This document shows positions 31,815 to 40,571 of a stretch of DNA of 64,000 nucleotides, in pieces. The first letter of the stretch is position 1; every line of letters begins with the position of its first letter. Position numbers and translations under genes: made by a program. The stretch covers positions 1 to 64,000 of the forward strand of contig CABMDC010000010.1 in NCBI GenBank assembly GCA_902384795.1, read 5' to 3'. The notes below the pieces were generated by a model. The model did not search any database and was not told the DNA's origin. It saw only the letters and a list, made by a program, of their open reading frames with translations. This stretch comes from Candidatus Gugararchaeum adminiculabundum (lineage in GTDB: Archaea; Micrarchaeota; Micrarchaeia; Burarchaeales; Gugararchaeaceae).

Positions 31815-34619
31815 ATGAAGAGCGCGGGAGTAGTGCCTAAGGGAGCGATTAAACAACCATTGCCAATGGACAGGCTGCCCGAAGTGCAGAAAAAAGAACT
31901 TGTTTTTAAAAAATATGACGAATTGAATGGCCGGCTGGATTCGGCCAAAGGATTGTCCAGAGTGGTGTGTAAGTGGAAACTGCACAGGCTTTGGAATGAA
32001 CTCAGCTTTTTTCACAAGTGCAAGGTTTTGGCGGGGCGCGATGACCCGAGGGAATTGGAAACTTTTGTCAGAAAACTCAACAATGTCCATCCCTTCATCC
32101 GCGCGGCCAGCACGGATGCAGTCAAAAAGGTGGCCATGGGAGAAAGCTTCGCTGTGGAGGAAGAGGACGCGAAACTTGAAATATTCCTAAAAACGCGCGG
32201 ACAATTCCCAAACAAGAGAATGCTCACTTTTGGAAAAATTGTAGTGCCGCTTCTTGCAACGGCTTTCGGCGGAACGACTATGCTGGTGCAAAATGCAAGC
32301 AAATATGAATTCAAGAGGCAAGCGGACAAGCTGGAAGCAGATCAGGCGCAGCAGATGCGCACAAAGCTTAGCAGCATGTCAAGCAAAATTTTTGATTTAG
32401 TAAATGATATTATTTCGGATTTTGGAATAAGAGCTGATGCGAAAGGGTCGACCGTGGCATATTTCGCAAGCCAGACCGAGAAAATCTTTGATAGCTATAT
32501 TTTGGATGATGGGACAGGAGTGATGAAATCCTGCTTGTTGATAGATGCGAAAGGAAATTATGTAGGAGGGTATGTTAACGGAGAAAAAGCTGCTCCGGGA
32601 GATAACTTCCTGAACCTGGTTAAAGGCCACAGATTCACGCAGGATGAGAATGGGCTGAACTTTTTCGTGAGCGCTCTGCCAGCTGAAAAAGTGAAAGAAA
32701 CGGCGGATGAGGCGGTCAGGGTTGTTTACAAAGTCAAGATTGAAGGAAAACTTCACTACCTAGTGGCGCAATTTTCATCCAAAAATGTTCTGGAGACTGC
32801 TGCTTCGGAGCTATTCAGTAAAAAAGAGTGGCTTAAGCTCACCAAAGGCGGGAGTGGGAAAGATATCTGGCCAGGCTATTTCCTTGTGCAAAACGAGGCA
32901 GGTAATACGGTGACAACGTTTTCAACGATTCAGAATGATAGGCTGATAAAAAATGCGATTAAGAAATCTGGGCTTGAGCCGATTTATCTGGGCAGATATG
33001 ATGCGGGAGAACGGGTGGTTCAGAAAACCATGAAGTTGAAAGTTGACGGAAAGTGGGTGGGATTCAGGCTTGACCTGAAGGCATTTTACAACGGGAACAG
33101 GATGAATGTTGTCGGAATGCTGCAGCCGGAAGCAGTCTATAACGCTTCGTTGTCAACTGAGCTGGAGAAAACCCAGATGAGAATTTCGAGAAATACGCTT
33201 GGCACAATTGGAGGGTTTGGGAGTTTGATGCTTGTCTTGTCAATTTATGCCGCCGCACTGACTATGACGAGCGTTAAAGTGAGAGAAGAACTGGCGCGCG
33301 CTGAAACAGACGCAATGAGCAAGGATTTGAAAAATTTGGCTTTGGAGATGGCTTTGGAAAACAATAAAGCTTTCTTGTCGGGGATGGCGAGGGAAGCCGT
33401 GAGAAACGGATGGAAACTGACGCTTTATTCTGAATTGAAGGATGTGGTTTTGGCGTTTATGGACATAAGAGAGTTTACCAAATACGCATCAAAGACGACC
33501 GGAGAAAGGCTAGGGACGGAGTATAACATTCTTTGGAGCCTTTTGCTGCTTCCGCAGATGATCAAGGATTCCGAGTGGGAACCGGTAAAACTCAGCGATG
33601 AGCAGATCAGTAGGATATTGGAGGATGTTAGGAAAGGCAAGGAAGCAAAGGATATTCCGGAGCTTAAGTTTTTGCAGGATGTTGGATGGCTAAAAGAACT
33701 GCTTGATGCACACGACAAGCTTTGGAAGCAAAAAGAGGATGGAAAATCGGACCGCACAATAGTGGAAAGGGATTTCCCTGAAAAGTTTTTGCGAATGCAA
33801 TTTGAACAGGACTTGAAATGCGAACCAGTAAAGCTGATGGGGGATGCAGTGCTCTTGAATTGGGATGATAGGGATTCGCTTGCTGCGGTGCAGGGCGCGA
33901 TAACAATGCAGCGAACTCTTGGGTTGTTCAACGAATACATGGTGAACAGCGGCAAGAAACCGTTTGAAGTGGGATTTGGAGTGAACACTGGAACTGTGCT
34001 TAAAGGAAACTTTGGCTCACATGTAATTATGTGGTCCGATATTTTGGGGGATGAGGTCAACCAGACCTCTAGATTTGAGAGCATGACTAAGCAGTGGGGA
34101 ATCAAATTCATAGCTACGGAGAATGTTTTCGCAAAACCCGGATTACTGGATATGGAGGTAGAAGGATGGGGAGGGGAGAAGCAGGCAGTGGGCAACTGCA
34201 TTAGGGGATTCGGGCGTGTTTCTCCCAAGGGCAAGGAACAGCCGGTGGAACTTTTTGAAGTATTCGCAAATGAGAAACCTGAAGTGAGAAAACTGAGGAT
34301 AGACAACATGGATGTGCACAACGAAGCAGTTGGATCGTTTAGGAAAAAGAAGTTTGATGAGGCAAGGAAGGGATTTGAAGCGATTAGAGAAAACTACAGC
34401 GCAGCAGGCTTGAAAGATGGAGTTGCAGAGGCCTATTTGAAAGCGATGGCAGAGCGCGAGGAAGGAAAGCTCGACCCGGTAATTAAGCAAACATTGACCG
34501 ATTCTGGAAAGTTCTCAGGGGAAACGATTGAAGAGATGATGAAAGCGCGGGCCGAAAGCAGAACTTTTGAAATCGTTGAAAAAGATGATGGCGCGTATAT
34601 ACAGATGAAGAACAAATGA
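31815..34619 (+). CDS. Membrane class III adenylate/guanylate cyclase with extracytoplasmic sensor domain
   Basis: 934 residues. An N-terminal cytoplasmic region (1-135, helical), transmembrane helix 1 (about 138-158), an exported Cache-like sensor domain (160-455; LLIDAKGNYVGGYVNG), transmembrane helix 2 (about 462-484), a linker helix and a class III cyclase domain (543-815). Key residues are all present: metal Asp D550 (FMDIREFT) and D677 (KLMGDAV), adenine-selecting K673 and D742 (SDILGD), and transition-state N749 and R753 (VNQTSRFE). An insertion of about 100 residues separates the first two motifs. The C-terminal 110 residues are TPR-like. It should make cAMP in response to an external ligand. 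Class III cyclases are uncommon in archaea. Confidence 0.88.
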   Translation: MKSAGVVPKGAIKQPLPMDRLPEVQKKELVFKKYDELNGRLDSAKGLSRVVCKWKLHRLWNELSFFHKCKVLAGRDDPRELETFVRKLNNVHPFIRAASTDAVKKVAMGESFAVEEEDAKLEIFLKTRGQFPNKRMLTFGKIVVPLLATAFGGTTMLVQNASKYEFKRQADKLEADQAQQMRTKLSSMSSKIFDLVNDIISDFGIRADAKGSTVAYFASQTEKIFDSYILDDGTGVMKSCLLIDAKGNYVGGYVNGEKAAPGDNFLNLVKGHRFTQDENGLNFFVSALPAEKVKETADEAVRVVYKVKIEGKLHYLVAQFSSKNVLETAASELFSKKEWLKLTKGGSGKDIWPGYFLVQNEAGNTVTTFSTIQNDRLIKNAIKKSGLEPIYLGRYDAGERVVQKTMKLKVDGKWVGFRLDLKAFYNGNRMNVVGMLQPEAVYNASLSTELEKTQMRISRNTLGTIGGFGSLMLVLSIYAAALTMTSVKVREELARAETDAMSKDLKNLALEMALENNKAFLSGMAREAVRNGWKLTLYSELKDVVLAFMDIREFTKYASKTTGERLGTEYNILWSLLLLPQMIKDSEWEPVKLSDEQISRILEDVRKGKEAKDIPELKFLQDVGWLKELLDAHDKLWKQKEDGKSDRTIVERDFPEKFLRMQFEQDLKCEPVKLMGDAVLLNWDDRDSLAAVQGAITMQRTLGLFNEYMVNSGKKPFEVGFGVNTGTVLKGNFGSHVIMWSDILGDEVNQTSRFESMTKQWGIKFIATENVFAKPGLLDMEVEGWGGEKQAVGNCIRGFGRVSPKGKEQPVELFEVFANEKPEVRKLRIDNMDVHNEAVGSFRKKKFDEARKGFEAIRENYSAAGLKDGVAEAYLKAMAEREEGKLDPVIKQTLTDSGKFSGETIEEMMKARAESRTFEIVEKDDGAYIQMKNK

Positions 34620-34622
34620 TTG

Positions 34623-35264
34623 CTAAAATTTGAAAGCAGACGGGCAAATCCTGTTTAATTTGCATTCATTGCATTTTGGCTTTCTGGCTGTGCAGATGTA
34701 TCTTCCGTGAAGCACCAGTCTTCCGTTGAATTCGCCCCATTCGCTTCGGGGAAGAATTTTCATCAAATCTTTTTCTATTTTGTTCGGGTCTTTTTGTTTT
34801 GTGAGGCCGAGCCTTTGCGAAAGCCGCATCACGTGAGTGTCAACAGCTATTCCTTCAACCAGGCCGAAGCCATTGGTGAGAACTATGTTCGCTGTTTTGC
34901 GCGCAACTCCAGGGAGCTCAATCAGCTCTTCTATTGTTTTCGGGACTTTTCCATTGAACTTCTGGACTAGGAGCTTGCAGGCTGATTTGATGTTCCGGGC
35001 TTTTGCATGATAGAAGCCAGTGGAATGGATGGCGCGCTCAAGCGCATGAATGTCGGCTTTTGCAAAATCCCTGGGCGAATTGTATTTTTTGAAAAGGTCT
35101 TTTGTGACCAGGTTCACGCGCGCGTCAGTGCACTGGGCCGAGAGAATTGTGGAAATGAGGAGCTGGAATGGGTTGGAATGAATTAGCTGGGTGGTGGAAC
35201 TGGGGTGCATTTTCTTTAGGAGCGAGAGCATTTTCTTGACGGATGCACGGGGAGGAACTGCCAT
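34623..35264 (-). CDS. nth: Endonuclease III (DNA glycosylase/AP lyase)
   Basis: 213 residues. The helix-hairpin-helix LPGVARKTANIVL carries the catalytic Lys, the Asp is in IAVDTHVMRLSQRLG, and the C-terminal CTARKPKCNECKLNRIC is the C-x6-C-x2-C-x5-C ligand set of a 4Fe-4S cluster. It removes oxidised pyrimidines and cuts AP sites. It converges with the cyclase gene with 3 nt between stops. Confidence 0.95.
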   Translation of the reverse strand: MAVPPRASVKKMLSLLKKMHPSSTTQLIHSNPFQLLISTILSAQCTDARVNLVTKDLFKKYNSPRDFAKADIHALERAIHSTGFYHAKARNIKSACKLLVQKFNGKVPKTIEELIELPGVARKTANIVLTNGFGLVEGIAVDTHVMRLSQRLGLTKQKDPNKIEKDLMKILPRSEWGEFNGRLVLHGRYICTARKPKCNECKLNRICPSAFKF

Positions 35265-35339
35265 GAAATCAGCCGATTCTTAATAGAATAAATGATGCCG
35301 TTAGCCTTTTAATAATTGGATGGCAAAAATTCTCTTGCT

Positions 35340-36287
35340 ATGAAGTCTACTACTGTCGGCTTGTATCCACGGCCAGAGTATTTGCAACCGGCCATAAGGC
35401 ATTTTGCCAAGGGCAGGATTAGCGCCGAGCAGCTGGAGCAGGAATACCGCAAGGCCGCGAAGAATTACATTGAACTGCAGGAGAAGGCGGGAATTGATTA
35501 CATTACGAGCGGAGGGTTTAGCTGGGATGATGTGATTACGCCCTATGCCGCGAACACTTTTGGCTTCAAGCTTGGCGGGCTGATTAGATTTTTTGACAAT
35601 AATAATTACTACAGGAAGCCGAGTTTAACAGTAGGGCTGATTGCGCGCGAATGGAAAGTTGCGGATGAAATGAAGAAAAAGGCCGAGTTAAAGGCGATAG
35701 TGCCGGGGCCGTTTACCCTTGCGAAAATGTCTGAAATTGCTCCGTTTACAACTGAGGAATTTGTTGCCATTGCAGGCCAGGTTTTGAATGCTGAGGTGAA
35801 AGCCCTCTATGCGGCTGGCTGCAGGAATTTCCAGATTGACGAGCCTTCGCTTGTTTTTGAGAAGAATATTCCCGATGAGGAAGTGGATGCAGCGAGCATT
35901 GCATTTGCCGAATTGAGAAAGGGAATTGACTCGCAATTCTGTCTGCAGACTTACTTTGGCGGTGCTGGAGAAGTTTATGAAAAATTGCTTGATTTCCCCG
36001 CTGATTTGATTGGATTGGATTTTGCCAGTGTTGCAAGTGGAAAGGAGAACTTTGATCTTGTGAAGGAGCACGGAACCGGCGGAAAGAAGCTGGTTGCAGG
36101 CGTGATTGATGCCAGGAATACTAAGATGGAAACTGAAGCGGATGTGAAGAAAGCGATTGAAAAAATCCGCTCAGGAATGAAGGATGGCGCGGTGATACTC
36201 GCACCCAATGCTGCGCTGGAATATTTGCCGGAAGTGATTGCCGAGAAGAAAGTGAAATTTTTGGGAGAGGTTGCGAGGAAACTTTAA
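35340..36287 (+). CDS. MetE-like TIM-barrel protein lacking zinc ligands
   Basis: 315 residues from the ATG at 35340, supported by CCTTTTAATAATT about 28 nt upstream. It shares the plan of the MetE catalytic barrel (TTVGLYPRPEYL, IVPGPFTLAKMS, NFQIDEPSLVF). Where the zinc enzyme next door has H-x-C and a later Cys, this protein has CLQTYFGG and LAPNAALEYLP, so the usual His/Cys ligands are missing. It is therefore more like the non-catalytic N-terminal half of long MetE, or a partner of the following gene, than an active methionine synthase. 25 nt separate the two genes. Confidence 0.75.
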   Translation: MKSTTVGLYPRPEYLQPAIRHFAKGRISAEQLEQEYRKAAKNYIELQEKAGIDYITSGGFSWDDVITPYAANTFGFKLGGLIRFFDNNNYYRKPSLTVGLIAREWKVADEMKKKAELKAIVPGPFTLAKMSEIAPFTTEEFVAIAGQVLNAEVKALYAAGCRNFQIDEPSLVFEKNIPDEEVDAASIAFAELRKGIDSQFCLQTYFGGAGEVYEKLLDFPADLIGLDFASVASGKENFDLVKEHGTGGKKLVAGVIDARNTKMETEADVKKAIEKIRSGMKDGAVILAPNAALEYLPEVIAEKKVKFLGEVARKL

Positions 36288-36312
36288 TTGAGATTATTGA
36301 TGTGATGAGATT

Positions 36313-37281
36313 ATGGCAAAGGAAATTTTTCCAACAACGATTGTGGGCAGCTATTCAAAGCCCGATTACCTGAATGACGCTTTCAAGGAGTATTACGCAG
36401 GCAAAATTTCCCATGAGCAGCTGCACAAGCTGGCCGAGAAGGCGATTGTTGACGTGATTAAGGACCATGAAGAAGCGGATGTTGATATTGTTTCAGATGG
36501 GGAGATGCGCCGAAGCGAGATGACGGAATTCTTCGCAGAGAACATTGGTGGGTTCAAAATGTTCGGGCCTGTCCGGGTTTGGGGGAACAATTACTACCAG
36601 AAACCGAGCATTATTGAAAAAATGACCTACAAAAAACCGATCTTAGTGGATGAGTATAATTACACGAAATCACTGACTAAAAAGAGGATTAAGGTGCCGA
36701 TTACAGGGCCTTACACAATTGTTGACTGGAGCTTCAACGAGGCGTACAGGAACAAGGAGGAAGCGATTTACGCGCTTGCTGAAATTGAAAACAGGGAGCT
36801 GAAGGCGCTGGTAAAAGCCGGCGTTGATTTCATTCAGATTGACGAGCCTGCGCTGTCAACCCATCCCGAAGAAATTGAAATTGCGCGCAAGGCGATTGAA
36901 ATCACGACCAAGGGGATTGATGTGAAAAAAGGGCTGCACATCTGCTATGGGGAGTATGATAAAATTTACCCTGCTGTTTTGGATTTCAATGTGGACCAGA
37001 TTGATTTGGAATTGGCAAACAGGAAATGGGATATTGATTTCCTGAAGGAACATGAATTCACCAAGGAGATTGGCTATGGCGCTTGCGATGTGCACAACCC
37101 ACGCGTGGAAACAGTTGAGGAAATCGTTGCAGGCGTGAGAAAGGGATTGGAGCTTGTGTCGCCGGAGAAACTGTTTGTAAAGCCTGACTGCGGGCTTAAG
37201 ATGCTTCCGCGAAATATTGCCTTTGAGAAACTGAAAGTGATGGTCAAGGCGGCTAAAGTTTTGAGAAAGGAGTTTGAGTAA
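36313..37281 (+). CDS. Methionine synthase, cobalamin-independent core type (MetE C-terminal-like)
   Basis: 322 residues, the single-barrel archaeal 'core MetE' form. Start TTIVGSYSKPDYLNDAF; IDEPALSTHP at the homocysteine side; zinc ligands from LHICYGEYD (His and Cys) and KPDCGLKMLP (Cys). It transfers a methyl group to homocysteine. The donor may be methyl-THF made by the folate genes in this window or a corrinoid protein. It probably pairs with the ligand-less paralogue upstream, the two together recalling the two barrels of long bacterial MetE. Confidence 0.85.
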   Translation: MAKEIFPTTIVGSYSKPDYLNDAFKEYYAGKISHEQLHKLAEKAIVDVIKDHEEADVDIVSDGEMRRSEMTEFFAENIGGFKMFGPVRVWGNNYYQKPSIIEKMTYKKPILVDEYNYTKSLTKKRIKVPITGPYTIVDWSFNEAYRNKEEAIYALAEIENRELKALVKAGVDFIQIDEPALSTHPEEIEIARKAIEITTKGIDVKKGLHICYGEYDKIYPAVLDFNVDQIDLELANRKWDIDFLKEHEFTKEIGYGACDVHNPRVETVEEIVAGVRKGLELVSPEKLFVKPDCGLKMLPRNIAFEKLKVMVKAAKVLRKEFE

Positions 37282-37319
37282 AGTAAATAGAAGAAGCGGT
37301 AGACTAATGGGCTAAAACA

Positions 37320-38279
37320 TTAGAAACCGAACTGGGCTGCTTTTGACAGTAATTTATTCCCCAGCGAGCGGATTCGTTTCTGGTCTTCCAGATTTTTGAT
37401 GAACTTTTTCGGGATGCCTTTCATCCCCAGGTGTGCGCCTGAGAGGGCGCCGGTGATGCAGGAGATGGTGTCGGTATCGCCGGGAATGCTATTCACTGCG
37501 AGAAGAACTGCTTTTTCATAGCTTGTCTGGTTGTGCAGGAAACAGTAGACCGCATAGGGAACGCTTTGCAGGACTGTTTGTCTTGTGCCTAAAATTTTTG
37601 CAACTTTTTCCGGCTTTTGCTTTCTATAGCGGATTGCCTTTTTGAAGCGGTTTTCCAATCTCTTGTCCTTTATCATGTCCAGGGAAGCTTTTGCCGCCTG
37701 GAGCGGGCTTTTGCCCAGATGCACCATGAATGAAATCATGGAAGCGATGTAGGCGGCTGCTTCCTTGCATTCGCGCTTGTCATGGGTCGGGATGCTGGAA
37801 ACGCGCGCCTTGGATGAGGAATTTCTTGGGTTGCGGTAGAATAAACCAATGGGAGCCACGCGCATAACCGAGCCATTGGAAAGCGAATATTGCGAGCCGC
37901 TCTCGAATGGGCTGACTCCCAGTGAAAGCTTTCTGCAGCCAGCCCAGCTTGTTTTTCCAATTCCCCGGTTCATTGAGGGAACTCCTGCTGAGATTCTCCA
38001 CCAGTTGGCCAATCGCTTTGAAAAATTGTGAATGTCCAGCCCCTTGTCCTGAACCAGGGAATTGGCGAGTATGAGAAGCTGCTCCGTATCGTCGGAATAT
38101 TGGCCGGGCTGGAGGCTTCCGTGCAGGCCAGGGGGGGAAGGGACGAAATCATGGATTCCGTTTGGGAAATATTTTTCGTACATGGTGATGGTGAGGCCTT
38201 CGGACGGAACACCCAATGCATCTCCGATGGCAGCGCCGTAGAGGGTTGCGAGAAAATGAGATTTGAGGTCCTTGCGCAT
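37320..38279 (-). CDS. ADP-ribosylglycohydrolase (DraG/ARH) family protein
   Basis: 319 residues with the dinuclear metal sites of the family: YGAAIGDALGVPSEG, GQYSDDTEQLL and PGDTDTISCITGALSGA. Members remove ADP-ribose from proteins or small molecules. The nearby ammonium/nitrogen genes are too far away to imply a nitrogenase-regulating role. It is convergent with the MetE-like gene and stands alone. Confidence 0.88.
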   Translation of the reverse strand: MRKDLKSHFLATLYGAAIGDALGVPSEGLTITMYEKYFPNGIHDFVPSPPGLHGSLQPGQYSDDTEQLLILANSLVQDKGLDIHNFSKRLANWWRISAGVPSMNRGIGKTSWAGCRKLSLGVSPFESGSQYSLSNGSVMRVAPIGLFYRNPRNSSSKARVSSIPTHDKRECKEAAAYIASMISFMVHLGKSPLQAAKASLDMIKDKRLENRFKKAIRYRKQKPEKVAKILGTRQTVLQSVPYAVYCFLHNQTSYEKAVLLAVNSIPGDTDTISCITGALSGAHLGMKGIPKKFIKNLEDQKRIRSLGNKLLSKAAQFGF

Positions 38280-38320
38280 AAAATCAATAATAAGAGAAAA
38301 AGCCGGGTATTAATAGTTTG

Positions 38321-38836
38321 TTATTGGATTGTTTGCAGAGAAATTTTTACATCCGCCCATTTTGCATCAGATGTGAAGGCAGAGTGCGTTTCAAAAACTT
38401 CTATTGTGAGAATATCTCCGTTCTGGAGGGAAACGTTTTCCTTGCCCACTGGCTCGACTAGCCGTTCAGCTATCTTGACTCCGTTTTCATCGTATATTGA
38501 GAAAGCTGCTAGATACGGGCAATCAGCCATTTGGCAAAGCTCTATGTCTCTAAGTTGCACATCATAATCACCGATTGTCACCTTTTCGCCTACGTGCAAT
38601 TTCACTATTTCCCCTGTTCCGTTTGAAAGCTCTGGCGACTGGTTTGCGGAATCGTTAGCAGATGCAGCCGGTTCTGGCATGGCTGGCGGGCTTGCCACTG
38701 TATCATTCGGGAAACTGGGCACAGAAGGCGCACTGGTTGCATTTTTTTTCTCAAACTCTATTTCCTGCGTGCAGCCGCTTGCCAGAATCAGCAGGCCGAG
38801 CATGGCTAGCACTAACATTTTTGCAGATTTTTCCAT
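38321..38836 (-). CDS. Small surface lipoprotein of the shared beta-domain family
   Basis: 171 residues. Lipobox LILASGC near residue 22, a Ser/Pro/Asn-rich linker (30-70), then a domain beginning VKLHVGEKVTIGDYDVQLRDI and closing with WADVKISLQ. The same 100-residue pattern (G-E-x-[VF]-T-x-G-x-Y-x-V ... W-A-[DE]-V) recurs in the next genes of the cluster. A GGGTGAT ribosome-binding site precedes the ATG. It is the last gene of the surface-protein operon, 5 nt after its neighbour. Confidence 0.75.
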   Translation of the reverse strand: MEKSAKMLVLAMLGLLILASGCTQEIEFEKKNATSAPSVPSFPNDTVASPPAMPEPAASANDSANQSPELSNGTGEIVKLHVGEKVTIGDYDVQLRDIELCQMADCPYLAAFSIYDENGVKIAERLVEPVGKENVSLQNGDILTIEVFETHSAFTSDAKWADVKISLQTIQ

Positions 38837-38841
38837 TCAAA

Positions 38842-40569
38842 TCACCCTATGAGCGTGCATTCTTTCCCTGCTTTTACTGCCAGGGATTCCCCTAAAAATG
38901 AATCCGTGATTTCGTACGAGTCAGGAAGCGGGCCCTGCCATTTCTGCGCAGAATTGTCCCAGTAATAGGCTTTCATGCTTCCGCAATTCCAGAAAATGTG
39001 CTGGAGAGTATTTCCTTTCATCCATTCCTGGGCGAGGATAAGGTTCCAGCCTTTTTCCAATTTTAGCAAATTCAAATCATTTGTTCCGCCTGCCGAAGGG
39101 GCGAGCGAGGAGCGGATGCTGGAATTCAGCTGGCATTCGGCATTGGTGTAGACCCAGGCGGAGGAGAATGGGGCGAGCGATTTCATTGTGGAGGCATCTC
39201 CGTTCCTTTCATGGAATGAGATTCCCTCGGTTGAATTGGCGAACTCAAGGGAGCTGGAGAGCCCGTAATATTTCTTTTCCTTTGGGGAATAGGCCCAGGC
39301 GCTCGTCTCGCTGCAGGTTGAGGAAACTTTTGCCCCGGAAATGAACTGCACCAGGTTCCAGCCCTTTTTCAGCGAGTAGGAGTAGTTGGCTGAAGTTGGC
39401 GGAGAGACAGCTGCATTGAATTCGAAAATGTTGTTTGTCTCGTTTTTCTCAAAGATGTCGTGGTTTGAATCCAGTTCGACTTTTATTTTGTACACGCCTT
39501 CGCCTTTCGGAGTCCAGGTGAGTGAAGCTGTTTCTTCTGATCGCAGAGTAAGAGTGCCGAACTGGACCCAGCCATAGCCACGGTCTAAATAGAACGAGGC
39601 AGTGTAGGGGTGCAGGATGTTGTTGGAATAAATTTGCGTGATGAGCTGGACAGGAACATCAACTTCAGGGGTCCCTTTCAGGTTCACGGAAATTATTGCG
39701 AGTTCTGGCGCAGGGTCCTGGATTGCAAAGTTTGCTGTGCGCGAAACAGTCTCATGGGCATCTGCGCAGGAAACTGTGTACTGGTAGACTCCGTATTGGA
39801 GCTGCGAAAGCTGGAAAGAGCCTTCGTAGTCTGAGCCCAGGTCTGACCATGCGCCTGAAAATGTGAGAGTGCCGGAGATTGCGCCGCTTGCAGAGCAGGC
39901 TGCATCGGAAATTATTTGGCCGTTTTTGTCCTGGAGAAACGCCCTGACCGAAAGCCGGCCTCCGGAAATTGAATGGGAGACGCTTAGGGCGTTGCCTGCT
40001 TCTATTTTGCTGATTTCAAACCTTGCGAACTTTCCCGGGTAATCAATTTCATTTGCCCTGAATTCGAAATCCTTCCCTTTCACCGAATCATTGATTGCAA
40101 GGACTCCGGAATCGTATTCCTCGCTCAGGAAAACTTCTGCCCAGTCGCTGCCGACCCTGCCCAGGCCGATCAAAATTGGCGTGCCGTCCTGGGTAAACGC
40201 CTTGAACTGCGTGTCTGATGAAAGTGTCAGGGAAGAGCGCGACATTCCGGTTTCAGGGTCGAATAATTTCTGCTTTGTTCCGTCCGTGTAGAGCGAAAGG
40301 ACTGCCGTGTTTCCGGAAATCTCCTCCACTGCCACCGAATAGCCGCCTGCGGAGATATTTTGCCCGAGCTTCACGACTCCGAACGCCTTTTCATCCAGGG
40401 CTGAGACTGAAACAGTGCCCTGGGCCACGCCAAACACTGCGAGCGATGCGCTTTTCCCGTCTATTGTTTTATGGTAAAGCGAATTATCGGGAATCGTCTC
40501 CACTAGCGCGAAAGAGAAAAATGAAAAGAGTATCAATGCCAATGCTGCCAGGAGTTTCAGTTTCACCAT
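38842..40569 (-). CDS. Secreted protein with CARDB-like domain, surface operon
   Basis: About 575 residues from the ATG at 40569, with AGTGAT before it. A signal peptide (1-22) is followed by the shared beta-domain (GVVKLGQNISAGGYSVAVEEI, ending SDWAEVFLS), an Ig-like region, a CARDB-type domain around 290-390 (LDSNHDIFEKNETNNIFEF), and two repeats starting KKGWNLVQF and EKGWNLILA. A cell-surface adhesive or structural protein is likely. Its frame overlaps the stop of the upstream gene, indicating coupling. Confidence 0.75.
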   Translation of the reverse strand: MVKLKLLAALALILFSFFSFALVETIPDNSLYHKTIDGKSASLAVFGVAQGTVSVSALDEKAFGVVKLGQNISAGGYSVAVEEISGNTAVLSLYTDGTKQKLFDPETGMSRSSLTLSSDTQFKAFTQDGTPILIGLGRVGSDWAEVFLSEEYDSGVLAINDSVKGKDFEFRANEIDYPGKFARFEISKIEAGNALSVSHSISGGRLSVRAFLQDKNGQIISDAACSASGAISGTLTFSGAWSDLGSDYEGSFQLSQLQYGVYQYTVSCADAHETVSRTANFAIQDPAPELAIISVNLKGTPEVDVPVQLITQIYSNNILHPYTASFYLDRGYGWVQFGTLTLRSEETASLTWTPKGEGVYKIKVELDSNHDIFEKNETNNIFEFNAAVSPPTSANYSYSLKKGWNLVQFISGAKVSSTCSETSAWAYSPKEKKYYGLSSSLEFANSTEGISFHERNGDASTMKSLAPFSSAWVYTNAECQLNSSIRSSLAPSAGGTNDLNLLKLEKGWNLILAQEWMKGNTLQHIFWNCGSMKAYYWDNSAQKWQGPLPDSYEITDSFLGESLAVKAGKECTLIG

Positions 40570-40571
40570 AA

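Noticed and set aside
33425-34321. 298-codon antisense open frame in the cyclase gene
   Set aside because: Opposite strand of an unambiguous cyclase domain; Ser/Pro/Phe-rich without family features.
31815-34619. GGDEF (diguanylate cyclase) domain
   Set aside because: The motifs FMDIREFT, KLMGDAV and SDILGDEVNQTSRFE are class III nucleotidyl cyclase; no GG[DE]EF motif is present.
36313-37281. Uroporphyrinogen decarboxylase-like barrel
   Set aside because: The H-x-C and later Cys ligands with GSYSKPDYL at the start fit MetE rather than HemE.
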